Shown here: positions 42,846 through 52,386 of the stretch, piece after piece
Numbering within the stretch: the stretch's first letter is position 1
Layout of the letters: each line of letters starts with the position of its first letter
From: a bacterium D16-56
Lineage (GTDB): Bacteria > Bacillota > Clostridia > Lachnospirales > Lachnospiraceae
Direction: 5' to 3'
DNA length: 64,000 bases
Assembly (NCBI GenBank): GCA_003611875.1
Contig: RAYY01000016.1
Span: 1-64,000 of the forward strand
Notes under the pieces: generated by a model
The model's input: the letters and a program-made list of their open reading frames with translations, nothing else
What the model was told of the DNA's origin: nothing
Databases searched by the model: none
Position numbers and translations under genes: made by a program

Positions 42846-43688
42846 ATGAATCAGGAAAGAACTGTTAGAAGGATAAAGGCACTGTGTACTCATGGTCTGT
42901 TGGCTTTGTTGGGGATTATTTGGATTTATCCGTTTTTATGGATGGTGTCAGCGTCTTTTAAAAGCCAGCCGGAATTTTTCCGCAATCGTCTGGGGCTTTG
43001 GCCTCGGGAAGCGACACTGGACAATGTTCTGCGGATATGGGAAAAGGCTAATTTCAGCGTTTATTTTATTAACACAGTGATTGTTACAGTCTTTGCAGTG
43101 ATTATTGTGCTGATTATGACCATGCAGGCAGGATATGCCATGGGACGGTATCATTTTGTGGGGAAAAAGGCGATTATGGGAATCTTTTTAGGAAGCATTG
43201 CCATCCCTTTGGTAAGCACTATTATTCCCACTTATGAGGTGGTAAAGAGTATGAATCTGGTGGGAACGAAGACAGGACTGGTATTGGCCCAGGCAGGAGG
43301 GGCGCACGTGATTTTTCTCCTTTTGTTTACCAGCTTTTTTCAGTCCGTGCCCAAGGAGCTGGAGGAGGCGGCCAGGGTAGACGGATGCAATTACTTTCGG
43401 ATATTTTTCAGTATTATGATGCCGCTTTCCAAGCCAATTGCCACTACAGTGGTGATTATGGAAACGATCTGGACATGGAATGCATTTATGCTTCCCCTTG
43501 TTTTGACCTTGAACAATCCGGCTTCCAGAACCCTTGCCGTAGGCTTGTATGCTTTTAAGGGGGAAAATACGGTTGACTGGACAGGGATTGCGGCAGGAGG
43601 AACCATTGCGGTGGTGCCGGTGATTCTTTTGTTTATTTTTCTTCAGAAGTATTTTGTGGAGGGAATTGCAGGGGCTGTAAAGAGCTGA
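42846..43688 (+). CDS. Sugar ABC transporter permease, MalG type
   Basis: A 280-residue permease with six helices. The EAA loop is ELEEAARVDGCNYFRIFFSIMMPLSKP, and the end GGTIAVVPVILLFIFLQKYFVEGIAGAVKS is typical of MalG. ATG 42846 follows TGGAGGTG by about 7 bases; an upstream alternative start has no site. It lies 19 bases after the first permease. Confidence 0.93.
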   Translation: MNQERTVRRIKALCTHGLLALLGIIWIYPFLWMVSASFKSQPEFFRNRLGLWPREATLDNVLRIWEKANFSVYFINTVIVTVFAVIIVLIMTMQAGYAMGRYHFVGKKAIMGIFLGSIAIPLVSTIIPTYEVVKSMNLVGTKTGLVLAQAGGAHVIFLLLFTSFFQSVPKELEEAARVDGCNYFRIFFSIMMPLSKPIATTVVIMETIWTWNAFMLPLVLTLNNPASRTLAVGLYAFKGENTVDWTGIAAGGTIAVVPVILLFIFLQKYFVEGIAGAVKS

Positions 43689-43759
43689 GGATGAAAGAGA
43701 TTTGAGACGAAAAACGGAGAGAATACAGAAATAAATGACATGCAAGCAGGAGGATATTT

Positions 43760-45274
43760 ATGAAGCGGAAAGGTTTAACGGCAGCAGTATTGGCAGGAAT
43801 CATGGCAGTGTCTGTATTGGGAGGATGTGCCATGCCGGGCATACGTTCTGAGGGAGAACCGGCCGGGAATCAGGTTTTGGGCGCAGGAGAGGCAAAGGCA
43901 GGGGCCGGGGCGGCAGAAAGCGGTCCTGACGGGAAAGTTACCATTCGGGTAGTGGATTGGAGCGACGGGTCGGTTCAGCGCCGGGAAGAATTTCATAAAA
44001 AATATATGGAGGCTCATCCTGACATTAATATTGAGTATACCATGCTGACGGTAGATCAGTTTAAAAATACCATTGTGACCATGATAAAGTCAGGAGAAGG
44101 GCCGGATCTGTTCCCCATTCCAGTGGGCATGACATTAAATACCGCTTTGGAGGAAAACTGGTTTCAGCCGCTGAATCCCTATGTGACAGAGGATTTTGCG
44201 AAAACATTTGATCCCATGTCTTTTGGGGAAGGGGTTACTCACAAAGGAGAGGACTGGTATACAATCACAGAAGTTATGCCTACGATTCAATGTCTGTTTT
44301 TCTACAATAAAGATGTGTTAAAACAGGCAGGGGTGGAGAAAACGCCGGAGACATATTCGGAATTTGCCGAAGCCTGCAAAAAGATAACAGAGTATGGAAA
44401 GGGAAGCGTATACGGTCTGATTGACGGAGGAAAGCAGATTAACCGTCTGGACGTTATGGCCCGCTCCTTAGCGGCTGCCGCAGGAGGAAAGATAGCTGCC
44501 ACCACTAAGGTTTTGACGGATGGGGGAAGAGCGCCCTATGACAGTGAGGCCATGATAAAGGCTATGGGACTGTTTTCCCAGCTTGTACAGGACGGAAGCA
44601 TTCATCCGGATACAGTCAATATCAGCGCTCCGGAGGCAAGAGAGATGTTTGCCCAGGGACAGGCAGGATTTCTCTGTCAGGGAATGTGGTGTATTGCCCA
44701 GTGGGGGGAGAGCTATCCAGATTTAAATTATGGGGTTATGGCAGTTCCTGTTCCGGATGGGATGAAGGATACCTATGTGCAGCAGGGGGAGTTGTCTCCA
44801 TGGATGGGGCTTTATAGCCAATCGAAGCATCCCAAGGAGGCAGCAGAATATCTGATGGCTCTGTACAGCGAGGAATTCGGCTATCAGTCCGGGTGTGTGG
44901 AGGATGGAACCTTTGTGTCGGTGATTCCTGTCATTAATGAGAAATATATGACTAATGAGATTATGAAGCAGTATTATACTATTGCCAATGAGACCACAAA
45001 GATTGTTCCCACTGCCACAACCAGGGATGAGAAGGCTTATGATTTTTATGCAGAGGTAAAGGATGTGCAGCCAAGTTTAGGGGCAATTGTTCAGGGAGTC
45101 ATGGCGCAGAGTATTGCGGATTATAAAAATGAGTTAAAGAAGCTGGCAGATGCATCTACAGAGGAGTGGAAAAGGGCCAGTGAAGCAGTTGGAATGGATT
45201 ATGGGGTATTTGAGTTTTCTAACTGGGATCCAAAGAAGGATTATACGGATGAAGATTATAAGGCTTTAAAATGA
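43760..45274 (+). CDS. Sugar-binding lipoprotein of the sulfatase-linked ABC transporter
   Basis: A 504-residue solute-binding protein. The lipobox is MAVSVLGGC within the first 23 residues, followed by a Gly/Ala/Glu-rich linker and the binding domain (TIRVVDWSDGSVQRREEFHKKYMEAHPDINIEYTML, GPDLFPIPVG, FFYNKDVLKQAGVEKTPETYSEFAEACKKI). Cognate to the two permeases upstream. The substrate is probably a sulfated or amino-sugar oligosaccharide, judging from the sulfatase, but this is inferred. Confidence 0.92.
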   Translation: MKRKGLTAAVLAGIMAVSVLGGCAMPGIRSEGEPAGNQVLGAGEAKAGAGAAESGPDGKVTIRVVDWSDGSVQRREEFHKKYMEAHPDINIEYTMLTVDQFKNTIVTMIKSGEGPDLFPIPVGMTLNTALEENWFQPLNPYVTEDFAKTFDPMSFGEGVTHKGEDWYTITEVMPTIQCLFFYNKDVLKQAGVEKTPETYSEFAEACKKITEYGKGSVYGLIDGGKQINRLDVMARSLAAAAGGKIAATTKVLTDGGRAPYDSEAMIKAMGLFSQLVQDGSIHPDTVNISAPEAREMFAQGQAGFLCQGMWCIAQWGESYPDLNYGVMAVPVPDGMKDTYVQQGELSPWMGLYSQSKHPKEAAEYLMALYSEEFGYQSGCVEDGTFVSVIPVINEKYMTNEIMKQYYTIANETTKIVPTATTRDEKAYDFYAEVKDVQPSLGAIVQGVMAQSIADYKNELKKLADASTEEWKRASEAVGMDYGVFEFSNWDPKKDYTDEDYKALK

Positions 45275-45453
45275 AAAAAAGGGGGTTTTTATTTATGAAA
45301 TGTATGGTATAATAAGAATACTTAGCAAGGTATTTCACGAGCTTAGCGGGAGCAATGCCTGTACACCTGGTGAATACAAGCCAAAGGCGCAGCAGGAGAT
45401 TTGTGGACATGGTATGAGAAGAAATACTTAAAACAGTCAGGAGGGTATGTATC

Positions 45454-46176
45454 ATGAGGAGAAGAAACATCGTAACTATGGCATTGGCGGCAGGTTTGGC
45501 CTTGTCAGCTTCTTTTTGCAGCTTTGCAGGGGAGTGGAAGCAGGATGCTAAAGGCTGGTTTTACCAGAATACAGACGGAAGCTATCTGTCTGATGGATGG
45601 TATTGGGTAGGAGGCAGAAGTTATTATTTCAACTCTCAGGGATATTGCCTGACCTCAGCTACAACGCCGGACGGCTATACGGTTGATGAAAGCGGAGCCT
45701 GGACGGTAGACGGAGTGGTGCAGGAAAAGGCCACAGAGGAAGTATTGCCTGGCACTAAGGTAATCGTTCCCAATGGGTATGATTGTGTCCGGAATGATGA
45801 AGACGGAACCATTGAACTCTCTGAAAACAAGGATTCTGTTCAGGGTATTCTGATTATTTCCATGCAGGAGGAGGATATTTCCTATGTAAAGTCTGTCCTG
45901 GGCGAGCAATATCTGAAGGAGATAAGCGATCTGGCAGTAACGGGGATTATGTCAGAATATTCGGATATGATAACATTGGTTTCCTCCTCAACGAAGACGT
46001 TTTCGACAGGCGCCTGGAACTATTATCTATATCAGGGAACAGTAAAGCAGGAAAAGGTTTCCATTGATTTTTATACTAATTTCACAGATAAGGATATGCG
46101 TATGGTGATCTTTTTAGGAGGACCTGGCCGGGAGTTTGCCACAACAGATGAGTTTATAGAGAATTGTATCCGTTAG
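45454..46176 (+). CDS. Secreted protein with cell-wall-binding repeats
   Basis: A 240-residue protein: signal peptide (MALAAGLALSASFCSFAG), then choline-binding-like aromatic repeats (EWKQDAKGWFYQNTDGSYLSDGWYWVGGRSYYFNSQGY), a linker identical in style to the 59148 gene (ATTPDGYTVDESGAWTVDGVVQ) and a C-terminal domain of about 140 residues without recognised motif. The repeats attach it to the wall or teichoic acids. A terminator follows. The function of the C-terminal domain is unknown. Confidence 0.82.
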   Translation: MRRRNIVTMALAAGLALSASFCSFAGEWKQDAKGWFYQNTDGSYLSDGWYWVGGRSYYFNSQGYCLTSATTPDGYTVDESGAWTVDGVVQEKATEEVLPGTKVIVPNGYDCVRNDEDGTIELSENKDSVQGILIISMQEEDISYVKSVLGEQYLKEISDLAVTGIMSEYSDMITLVSSSTKTFSTGAWNYYLYQGTVKQEKVSIDFYTNFTDKDMRMVIFLGGPGREFATTDEFIENCIR

Positions 46177-46201
46177 TGATGAGGAAAACAGATTGAATAC
46201 G

Positions 46202-46236
46202 AGCCGTTTATCTGAAAGAGATAGGCGGCTTTTTTG
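46202..46236 (+). terminator. Terminator after the cell-wall-binding gene
   Basis: AGCCGTTTATCT pairs with AGATAGGCGGCT around GAAAG, followed by TTTTTT. Confidence 0.9.
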
Positions 46237-46331
46237 ATTTTCAAGATTTTGTGTAAACGTATATATATGTGCTTTAAAAATTGCCGGAAATAGTGTAGAA
46301 TAGTTTTGACAGAGAATCTCCGGGGGAAAAT

Positions 46332-47741
46332 ATGTGTATGAAATCCATTCGCAGTGCAATACGCCGCAGCTATTTTGTGCTGATAACCTTTACCTGCGTA
46401 TTTATTTTGGCAAATGTTTTAGTGAATGCAGGAGCATCCAGCAGATACAATGGGCTGCTGCAGGATTACCGGCAGGTAAATGAGCTTTCTGTGATGAATA
46501 ATGATCGAAAAAACAGTTTTAAGTTATATATGAAAAGCCGTGAATACACGGTTTTGGAAAAATATTACGAAAATTGTGAACGTCTCAATACACATCTTTC
46601 GGAGCTTTCGGGAAAGATGAAGAGTGATCGGCAGTGTAAAATGATGTATCGGATCGTCTGTCAGGTGGTAATGCATCATCAGGCTTTGGCTGATTCCTAT
46701 ATTCGGCCGGACAGTCTGTACAGCCCGGGAGATGTGAGTATTTTGGATGAGGTGGATCTGGAGATTGAACGGTGTTTAAATCAGTTGGTGAGCCGCTATC
46801 TGGAGTATTTAAACACAGCCTTTGAGGATTACAGCAGGCAGCTGAAGGTGATCAACATTCTGATGAACCTGGTTTTGATTGCAGGGTGTATTTTTACTTT
46901 GTCGGTGAATTACTGCGTGAGCCGGAATATGTTAAAGTCCATCAGCCGTCTTACCTGTGCAGCCAGGGAGATCGCAAACAAGAATTTTCAGGTGCAGGAT
47001 ATTGAGGAAACGGCTTTTGAGGAATTGAACCAGGTTTCCGGCACATTTGATCAGATGAAGCATACCATCCGCAATATGATCACAGAACTAAACGAGACAT
47101 ACCAAATGAAGGAACGCTTAGCAGAGGCCAAGATCCGGGAGCTGCAGATGCAGATGAATCCTCACTTCCTGTTTAATACCTTAAGCCTGGTGATCCGCAG
47201 CGTTCAGATGGGAGAGCAGGATACAGCCATTCAGCTGGTAAAGTCTATTTCTCAGATCCTGCGCAGCAGTATAGAGATCAAGACAAAAGCCATTCCTCTG
47301 GATGAGGAAATCGAGCTTTTGCAGGCTTATCTGTATATTCAAAAGCTGCATTTAAAGGGCAGGATCCGGTTTTGCCTGGACGTGCGGAAATCATTTTCGG
47401 ATGATCCTTTTATGATACCTCCCCTTACGCTGCAGCCTTTGGTGGAGAACAGTATTCAGCATGGACTAAAAGACCGGGTCAGCGGGGGTAAGGTAGATAT
47501 TCTGATTACGGAGAAGCCGGATCATATGGAGGTGGTTGTGGCAGATAACGGAGTTGGGTTTCCGGCCGGAGAGAGGGAGCCGGAAAGCAAGGCGCACCCG
47601 GCATCTTCAAAGACTTCGATTGGTTTAAACAACGTGAGAGAGAGACTGGAATTTTTTTACCGGCAAAAGGATGTGCTGAGGATTGAGCGCACGGATGGAA
47701 TCACAAAAATAATTCTGAAGCTTTACAAAATTGACGGTTGA
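46332..47741 (+). CDS. Sensor histidine kinase, YesM/LytS type
   Basis: A 469-residue membrane kinase: helix near residues 15-33, an extracellular part of about 150 residues, a second helix (INILMNLVLIAGCIFTLSVNY), a HAMP linker and a His_kinase domain with the phosphorylated His 278 in QMQMNPHFLFNTL. ATP-binding: LQPLVENSIQHGLKDR (N box), VVADNGVGFP (G box) and GLNNVRERLEFFY. It starts the operon with the response regulator (15 bases later) and a TRAP-type binding protein, which may present the ligand to it. Confidence 0.92.
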   Translation: MCMKSIRSAIRRSYFVLITFTCVFILANVLVNAGASSRYNGLLQDYRQVNELSVMNNDRKNSFKLYMKSREYTVLEKYYENCERLNTHLSELSGKMKSDRQCKMMYRIVCQVVMHHQALADSYIRPDSLYSPGDVSILDEVDLEIERCLNQLVSRYLEYLNTAFEDYSRQLKVINILMNLVLIAGCIFTLSVNYCVSRNMLKSISRLTCAAREIANKNFQVQDIEETAFEELNQVSGTFDQMKHTIRNMITELNETYQMKERLAEAKIRELQMQMNPHFLFNTLSLVIRSVQMGEQDTAIQLVKSISQILRSSIEIKTKAIPLDEEIELLQAYLYIQKLHLKGRIRFCLDVRKSFSDDPFMIPPLTLQPLVENSIQHGLKDRVSGGKVDILITEKPDHMEVVVADNGVGFPAGEREPESKAHPASSKTSIGLNNVRERLEFFYRQKDVLRIERTDGITKIILKLYKIDG

Positions 47742-47756
47742 CAGGAGGATGAGAGT

Positions 47757-48980
47757 ATGCTGCGGCTTATATTGGCGGATGATGAGCAATATGAACGTGA
47801 ATATTTGGAAAAAATCATTAAAGAGAGCTATCCGAGTCTTCTTGAGATAGTTTATAAGGCAGCAGACGGTGTGGAGCTGATGGAAAAACTGGAAGATTAC
47901 AAGCCTCATATTGTACTTTTAGACATTAAAATGCCACGTATGGACGGGCTGAATGCAGCAGAAGAAATCCGGAAGAAGTATCCGGATATCCAGATGATTA
48001 TTATTTCTGCGTACAGTGATTTTGCGTATGCAAAACAGGCTTTAAAGCTGGGGGTGACAGATTACCTGCTGAAGCCATACTTGGATTCAGAGCTTCAGGT
48101 AACGCTGGATAAGGTGATTGCAAGGGCAAGAGAGCGGGAGGACTCACTGGCTCTTGTGTCCTACTCTCATCAGACAGACCAGAAAACAGGATTTGATTTT
48201 TATCGGGATTGGGAAAAGGATCTGATCTGGAACCTGTTTTTTCAGAGAAAATCAGCAAAAGATCAGAAAGAGGAGCTAAAGCTGCAGGGGATCGGTGAGG
48301 GGTGGATGAAGGTAGTTCTGATCTCCAGTCCGGCGCTGGTGTCCATGGGAACCTTTTCCCAGGAGGTGCTTAAGAACTATTTCCATATGAAAGGAGTAAA
48401 GGCAATCAACAGTATCTGGATGGATCAGATGGCGATTTGTCTGTACGGGGTTATGGAAGATGCCTTTACGGAGCTGACTGGCTGCATCCGCCGGGCGAGG
48501 GATTATCTGGCCGGGGAAAGTCAGATTCCGGTAGCCTGTGGCGTCAGCGGAACGTGCAGATGTGCAGAATTTATTGCAGGCGCTTATGACGAAGCGGCTT
48601 CCTATATCAGTGAGTATTCCGGGGAAGGGACAAGAGGAGCCTTTTTGGAAATGACGGAGGGGATGAAGCGGATTTGCGGTTTGGAGGAGGAGATCAGCCG
48701 GTTTTTGGCGCGGCAGGAGAGGGAGGCGGCATATGACAGCTTCGTAAGGCTAGTAGAGGAGCTGGAGCAGCGGTTAATGTATCAGGATGTATCGGTGAAG
48801 CTGAATTTTGGGCGCAGCCTGATGACGATTCTGCGCGGGATCAACCAGAATCCAGGAGTGCGGGTAAGGGCCTCCCAGGCAGACGCCCTGTTTAAAAAAT
48901 TGGGCCAGCTTAATTTTAACGGTGATAATTTAAAGTATCACATGGAGTATTTTTCAACCATTGAGGTCTGGAAGCAATGA
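47757..48980 (+). CDS. Response regulator of YesN type, lacking the AraC helix-turn-helix
   Basis: A 407-residue regulator with a clear receiver domain (ILADDEQYEREYLEKI, phosphorylated Asp 56 in HIVLLDIKMPRMDG, IIISAYSDFAYAKQAL, DYLLKPY), and a middle part like that of YesN proteins. YesN proteins of about 500 residues end in an AraC helix-turn-helix; here the frame ends at FSTIEVWKQ without any recognisable one. The stop overlaps the next start (ATGA at 48977), so the short form is built into the operon and not an obvious frameshift. How it produces output is unclear. Confidence 0.85.
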   Translation: MLRLILADDEQYEREYLEKIIKESYPSLLEIVYKAADGVELMEKLEDYKPHIVLLDIKMPRMDGLNAAEEIRKKYPDIQMIIISAYSDFAYAKQALKLGVTDYLLKPYLDSELQVTLDKVIARAREREDSLALVSYSHQTDQKTGFDFYRDWEKDLIWNLFFQRKSAKDQKEELKLQGIGEGWMKVVLISSPALVSMGTFSQEVLKNYFHMKGVKAINSIWMDQMAICLYGVMEDAFTELTGCIRRARDYLAGESQIPVACGVSGTCRCAEFIAGAYDEAASYISEYSGEGTRGAFLEMTEGMKRICGLEEEISRFLARQEREAAYDSFVRLVEELEQRLMYQDVSVKLNFGRSLMTILRGINQNPGVRVRASQADALFKKLGQLNFNGDNLKYHMEYFSTIEVWKQ

Positions 48981-50035
48981 AAAAGGATGGAGAAGGACAA
49001 AAGGGAACAGGAATCCGGACGCTGCTTGCCTTTTGGGGAGTGAGCATTCTTCTGTCAGGCAGTTCTCTTACCGGATGCAGCCCGTCAGGGAGTGGGAACA
49101 AAGAGAGCAGAAAGGCTGAACCGGATCTGGTTCTCTGCTATGGAGAGGTGAATCCGGAAGGGCATATTATGACGGATTCCGCCCAGTACTTTGCTGATGA
49201 GGTGGAGCGGCTGAGCCAGGGACGGATTGTGGTGGAAATCTATCCGTCCGGACAGATGGGGGATGACAAACAGTGTTACCGCGCCATGCAGATGGGATCT
49301 TTGGATTTGTACCGGGGCAACAGCGCTTCCTTGGCAGACTGCGGGAATCCCATGGTTTCCGCATTGGCGCTGCCTTATATTTTCAGGGATCGGGAACATT
49401 TTTGGAAGGTGTGTGAAAGCGAGCTGGGGCAGGAGATTCTGGATGATATCCAGGTAAGCGCAAAGGGAATGAAAGGAATTGCTTATCTGGATGAGGGAGC
49501 GCGGAATTTTTTTACGACAGAACAGCCTGTCACCCGGATTGAGGATATGAAGAACCTGAAAATCAGGATGCAGCTTTCCGGGCTTATGGAAGATACGGTA
49601 GCCGCATTAGGGGCACAGGCGGTTCCCATTGCCTATGTGGAGCTGTATACAGCCCTTCAGTCAGGAAGTGTGGACGGCGCGGAGAATCCGCCGGTAAGCT
49701 ATTACTATAATAAATTTTATGAGGTGGCTCCCTATTATGTAAAGGACGGCCATACTTATGCGCCGGGGGTGATTCTAATCAGCGAGATTACCTGGAATGC
49801 CCTGAAGGAAGAAGAACAGCAGGTGATACTTAAGGCGGCCCGTCTGACCCAGGATTATAACCGGGCGGAAATTGAAAAAGCGGATCAAAAGGCATATCAG
49901 GCCCTTGAGCGGGCAGGTGTGGAAATCTTAGAGTTAGAGGATCCGGAGGCGTGGAGTGATGCCGTGGAACCGGTGTATCAAAAATATGGTGCACAATTTC
50001 TGGATCTGATCGGGCAGGTCCGCAGCATGAAGTGA
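48977..50035 (+). CDS. TRAP-type solute-binding lipoprotein (DctP family), sensor-linked
   Basis: A 352-residue DctP-family protein. Lipobox: LLSGSSLTGC. Family phrases: ADEVERLSQGRIVVEIYPSGQMGDDKQCYRAMQMGSLDL, NFFTTEQPVTRIEDMKNLKIRMQ with the conserved Arg that binds the carboxylate, and AVPIAYVELYTALQSGSVDGAENPP. No dctQ or dctM follows it. Being translationally coupled to the two-component genes, it may serve as a periplasm-side-like ligand sensor for the kinase. Typical ligands are carboxylates and sugar acids. Confidence 0.88.
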   Translation: MKKDGEGQKGTGIRTLLAFWGVSILLSGSSLTGCSPSGSGNKESRKAEPDLVLCYGEVNPEGHIMTDSAQYFADEVERLSQGRIVVEIYPSGQMGDDKQCYRAMQMGSLDLYRGNSASLADCGNPMVSALALPYIFRDREHFWKVCESELGQEILDDIQVSAKGMKGIAYLDEGARNFFTTEQPVTRIEDMKNLKIRMQLSGLMEDTVAALGAQAVPIAYVELYTALQSGSVDGAENPPVSYYYNKFYEVAPYYVKDGHTYAPGVILISEITWNALKEEEQQVILKAARLTQDYNRAEIEKADQKAYQALERAGVEILELEDPEAWSDAVEPVYQKYGAQFLDLIGQVRSMK

Positions 50036-50106
50036 AGAAACTTTGGGGGAAGATAGTATGGAGAGAGTCCGAGAGTGCATTATGAAAAAGCAGAAGGAGG
50101 AAAAGG

Positions 50107-51273
50107 ATGGTGAAAAAGGGATTGATCAATCTGCCAAGAAACCGTGTACGCCGCAATTATTTGGGAGGCGCGGGGATTGACCAGATGCATGGAGAGGCAG
50201 TGTGCCGGGATAATGACCAGCCGGAGGAATGGATCGGATCTATGGTAGAGGCCGTGAATCCGGGAATGGATCCGATTGAAAAGGAAGGGCTGGCCATGGT
50301 GGACACAGAGGAGGGGGCGCTTTGCCTGCGGGATCTGGTGGATCAGAACCGCAGATTCTATTTGGGAAACAGTATTCGTAAAGACGGCTCATGGCAGCTT
50401 AGCTTTCTTTTGAAGATTTTGGATTCTGCTATGCGTCTGCATGTTCAGGCTCATCCGTCCACCCGGTTTGCCAATGAAGTTATGGGAAAACCGTATGGAA
50501 AGCTGGAATGTTATTATATACTGAATGTGCGGGAGGGAATTGACCCTTATATCCGTCTGGGCTTTCAGCACACGCCGGGGCGGGAGGAATGGAAACGGAT
50601 TGTAGAGAATCAGGACAAGGAGAAAATGGATGCATGCTTTGAAAAGATTCCGGTAAAGCCCGGGGAGGTTTGGTACATACCGGGCGGAATGCCCCATGCA
50701 ATCGGCGAGGGCATTACCATGCTGGAGATCATGGAGCCGTCGGATCTGGTGGTGCGCTGTGAATTTGAGCGGGAAGGAGTTGTGGTGCCAGAGGAGGCTC
50801 GCTATATGGGCAGAGATCTGGATTTCTGCCTGGATGTGTTTGATTATCAGGAATATTCCAGGGAGGAGATCATTAGAAAATGCCGGATTGAGCCTCAGAC
50901 TGTGGAAAAGACAGTATCCCATGAGCGATGGAGGCTGGTGGACGAGACCTTGACCCCCTGCTTTTTCGTGGAGACATTAAAGGTTTGGAGTGAGGACGAA
51001 ATCTGCCATAACAGACGGTTTACTTTAGGTGTGGTGTGCAGCGGAAAATGCAGCATCCACATCCATGAACAGCCAGAGGGTGAGACAGAGGATGGTTTGA
51101 GCAGAGACGATCTGTCTGAGGAAGATAAAAAAGCAGAAAAAGGATATGAGGCAATCCGAGTGGAGCGGGGAGACAGCTTTGTGATAGCTGCTGCAGTAAA
51201 GGGGTATCGGATTGTCCCGGAAGGAACCGTGGAGCTTGCATTGGTTTATCCGGGAGAGGATATGGAACGGTAA
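50107..51273 (+). CDS. manA: Mannose-6-phosphate isomerase, class I
   Basis: A 388-residue type I phosphomannose isomerase interconverting mannose 6-phosphate and fructose 6-phosphate. Zinc-site phrases: RLHVQAHPSTRFANEVMGKPYGKLECYYIL and EVWYIPGGMPHAIGEGI. The C-terminal cupin includes an acidic insert (GETEDGLSRDDLSEEDKKAEKG). AAGGAGGAAAAGG precedes ATG 50107. It converges on the LacI gene, separated by a long palindrome. Confidence 0.88.
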   Translation: MVKKGLINLPRNRVRRNYLGGAGIDQMHGEAVCRDNDQPEEWIGSMVEAVNPGMDPIEKEGLAMVDTEEGALCLRDLVDQNRRFYLGNSIRKDGSWQLSFLLKILDSAMRLHVQAHPSTRFANEVMGKPYGKLECYYILNVREGIDPYIRLGFQHTPGREEWKRIVENQDKEKMDACFEKIPVKPGEVWYIPGGMPHAIGEGITMLEIMEPSDLVVRCEFEREGVVVPEEARYMGRDLDFCLDVFDYQEYSREEIIRKCRIEPQTVEKTVSHERWRLVDETLTPCFFVETLKVWSEDEICHNRRFTLGVVCSGKCSIHIHEQPEGETEDGLSRDDLSEEDKKAEKGYEAIRVERGDSFVIAAAVKGYRIVPEGTVELALVYPGEDMER

Positions 51274-51288
51274 GGGTGTATAACCGTT

Positions 51289-51370
51289 CAGACGGCGAAG
51301 AATCTGACATGAATTTTGGCTTATAAGCAAGCTTGGCATCCAAAATTCATGTCAGATTCTTCGCTGTCTG
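51289..51370. repeat. Long palindrome between manA and the LacI gene
   Basis: A 25-base arm at 51295-51319 (starting GCGAAGAATCTG) is perfectly complementary to 51340-51364, extendable to about 31 bases with one mismatch (CAGAC/GTCTG outside). The loop is 20 bases. It lies between convergent genes, where a bidirectional terminator is expected, but there is no T-run on either side and the stem is unusually long. Confidence 0.85.
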
Positions 51371-51375
51371 CGTTG

Positions 51376-52386
51376 TTACGATATGGTTAAGTTTTTTACG
51401 GAATTGCGGATCACTAAGGAGGCGTTCACAGAAGGAAGCTCCTTTATGGTTTTGGTCTGAATATGGTGATGGATAAAGTCCACGGCAATGGAAGACATCT
51501 GCTTTGCAGGCACAGAAACCGTGGACAGGGGCGGCGTCACAAAGCTTGCCATGATACAGTCGTCAAATCCGAATACTGACAGATGGTCCGGAATACGCAG
51601 GCCCAAAATATAAGCGGCTCGGTAGATATTAAAGGCCATCATGTCATTACAGGCAAAGATGGCTTCCGGCCGTTCTGGCTGCTGAAGCAGATTCAAGATC
51701 TGATTGGGAGTGGAACCCATATCCTCCGGGGTAACATCAAACAGAAAAAAGTCAGGGCGGTAAGACAGTCCGCAGGCATTGAAGGCATCCATCATACCTT
51801 CATAGCGTTCACGATGAGTGCCATTGGAAAAACTCTGGAATACGCCGCCGATTTTTTGATGTCCAAGACGGATCATATAATTGACCGCCTCATAGGCGGC
51901 TTTTTTGTTGTTCAGCCGCAGGCAATGTTCCATATCGTCCTCAAAACAGCGATTCATGTAAACATAGGGGATTCCGAACTTGGAGAGGCTTTTGATATGT
52001 TCATGCTCTCCGCTGGTGGTGAAAATAATGACTCCGGCAATATCCATACCGATCAGATTCTCCAATACCTGTTTTTCTTTTTCCAGGCTGTATTCCGTAT
52101 TGCTTAAGTATAGTAGGTACCCTTTCTCGGAAGCAAAGGACTCCATGTATTGTTCTAATTTGGTATAAAAAATATTGGTCAGGGAGGGCAAAATCAGCGC
52201 CAGGGTCTGACGGCGACCAGTCTTTAAATTGACGGCCAGGGTGTTGGGGCGGTAATTGAGTTCCTCCACAGCCTCCATGATTTTTTTGCGGGTTTCCTCT
52301 TTTAAGTAGCCTTTCCCGGAGAGGGCGCGGGATACGGTACACACAGAAAAGCCGCATTTTTTTGCAACATCCTTGATCGTCACCAT
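51376..52386 (-). CDS. LacI-family repressor
   Basis: A 336-residue regulator. Helix-turn-helix and hinge: VTIKDVAKKCGFSVCTVSRALSGKGYLKEETRKKIMEAVEELNYRPNTLA. The periplasmic-binding-protein-like effector domain follows (LALILPSLTNIFYTKLEQ ... AIFACNDMMAFNIYRAA ... LSVFGFDD). ATG at 52384-52386 is preferred, with AAGGAG 9 bases ahead; the longer frame adds 39 unlikely residues. It is divergent from the TRAP transporter, whose promoter region carries twin LacI-type operators. Confidence 0.93.
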   Translation of the reverse strand: MVTIKDVAKKCGFSVCTVSRALSGKGYLKEETRKKIMEAVEELNYRPNTLAVNLKTGRRQTLALILPSLTNIFYTKLEQYMESFASEKGYLLYLSNTEYSLEKEKQVLENLIGMDIAGVIIFTTSGEHEHIKSLSKFGIPYVYMNRCFEDDMEHCLRLNNKKAAYEAVNYMIRLGHQKIGGVFQSFSNGTHRERYEGMMDAFNACGLSYRPDFFLFDVTPEDMGSTPNQILNLLQQPERPEAIFACNDMMAFNIYRAAYILGLRIPDHLSVFGFDDCIMASFVTPPLSTVSVPAKQMSSIAVDFIHHHIQTKTIKELPSVNASLVIRNSVKNLTIS

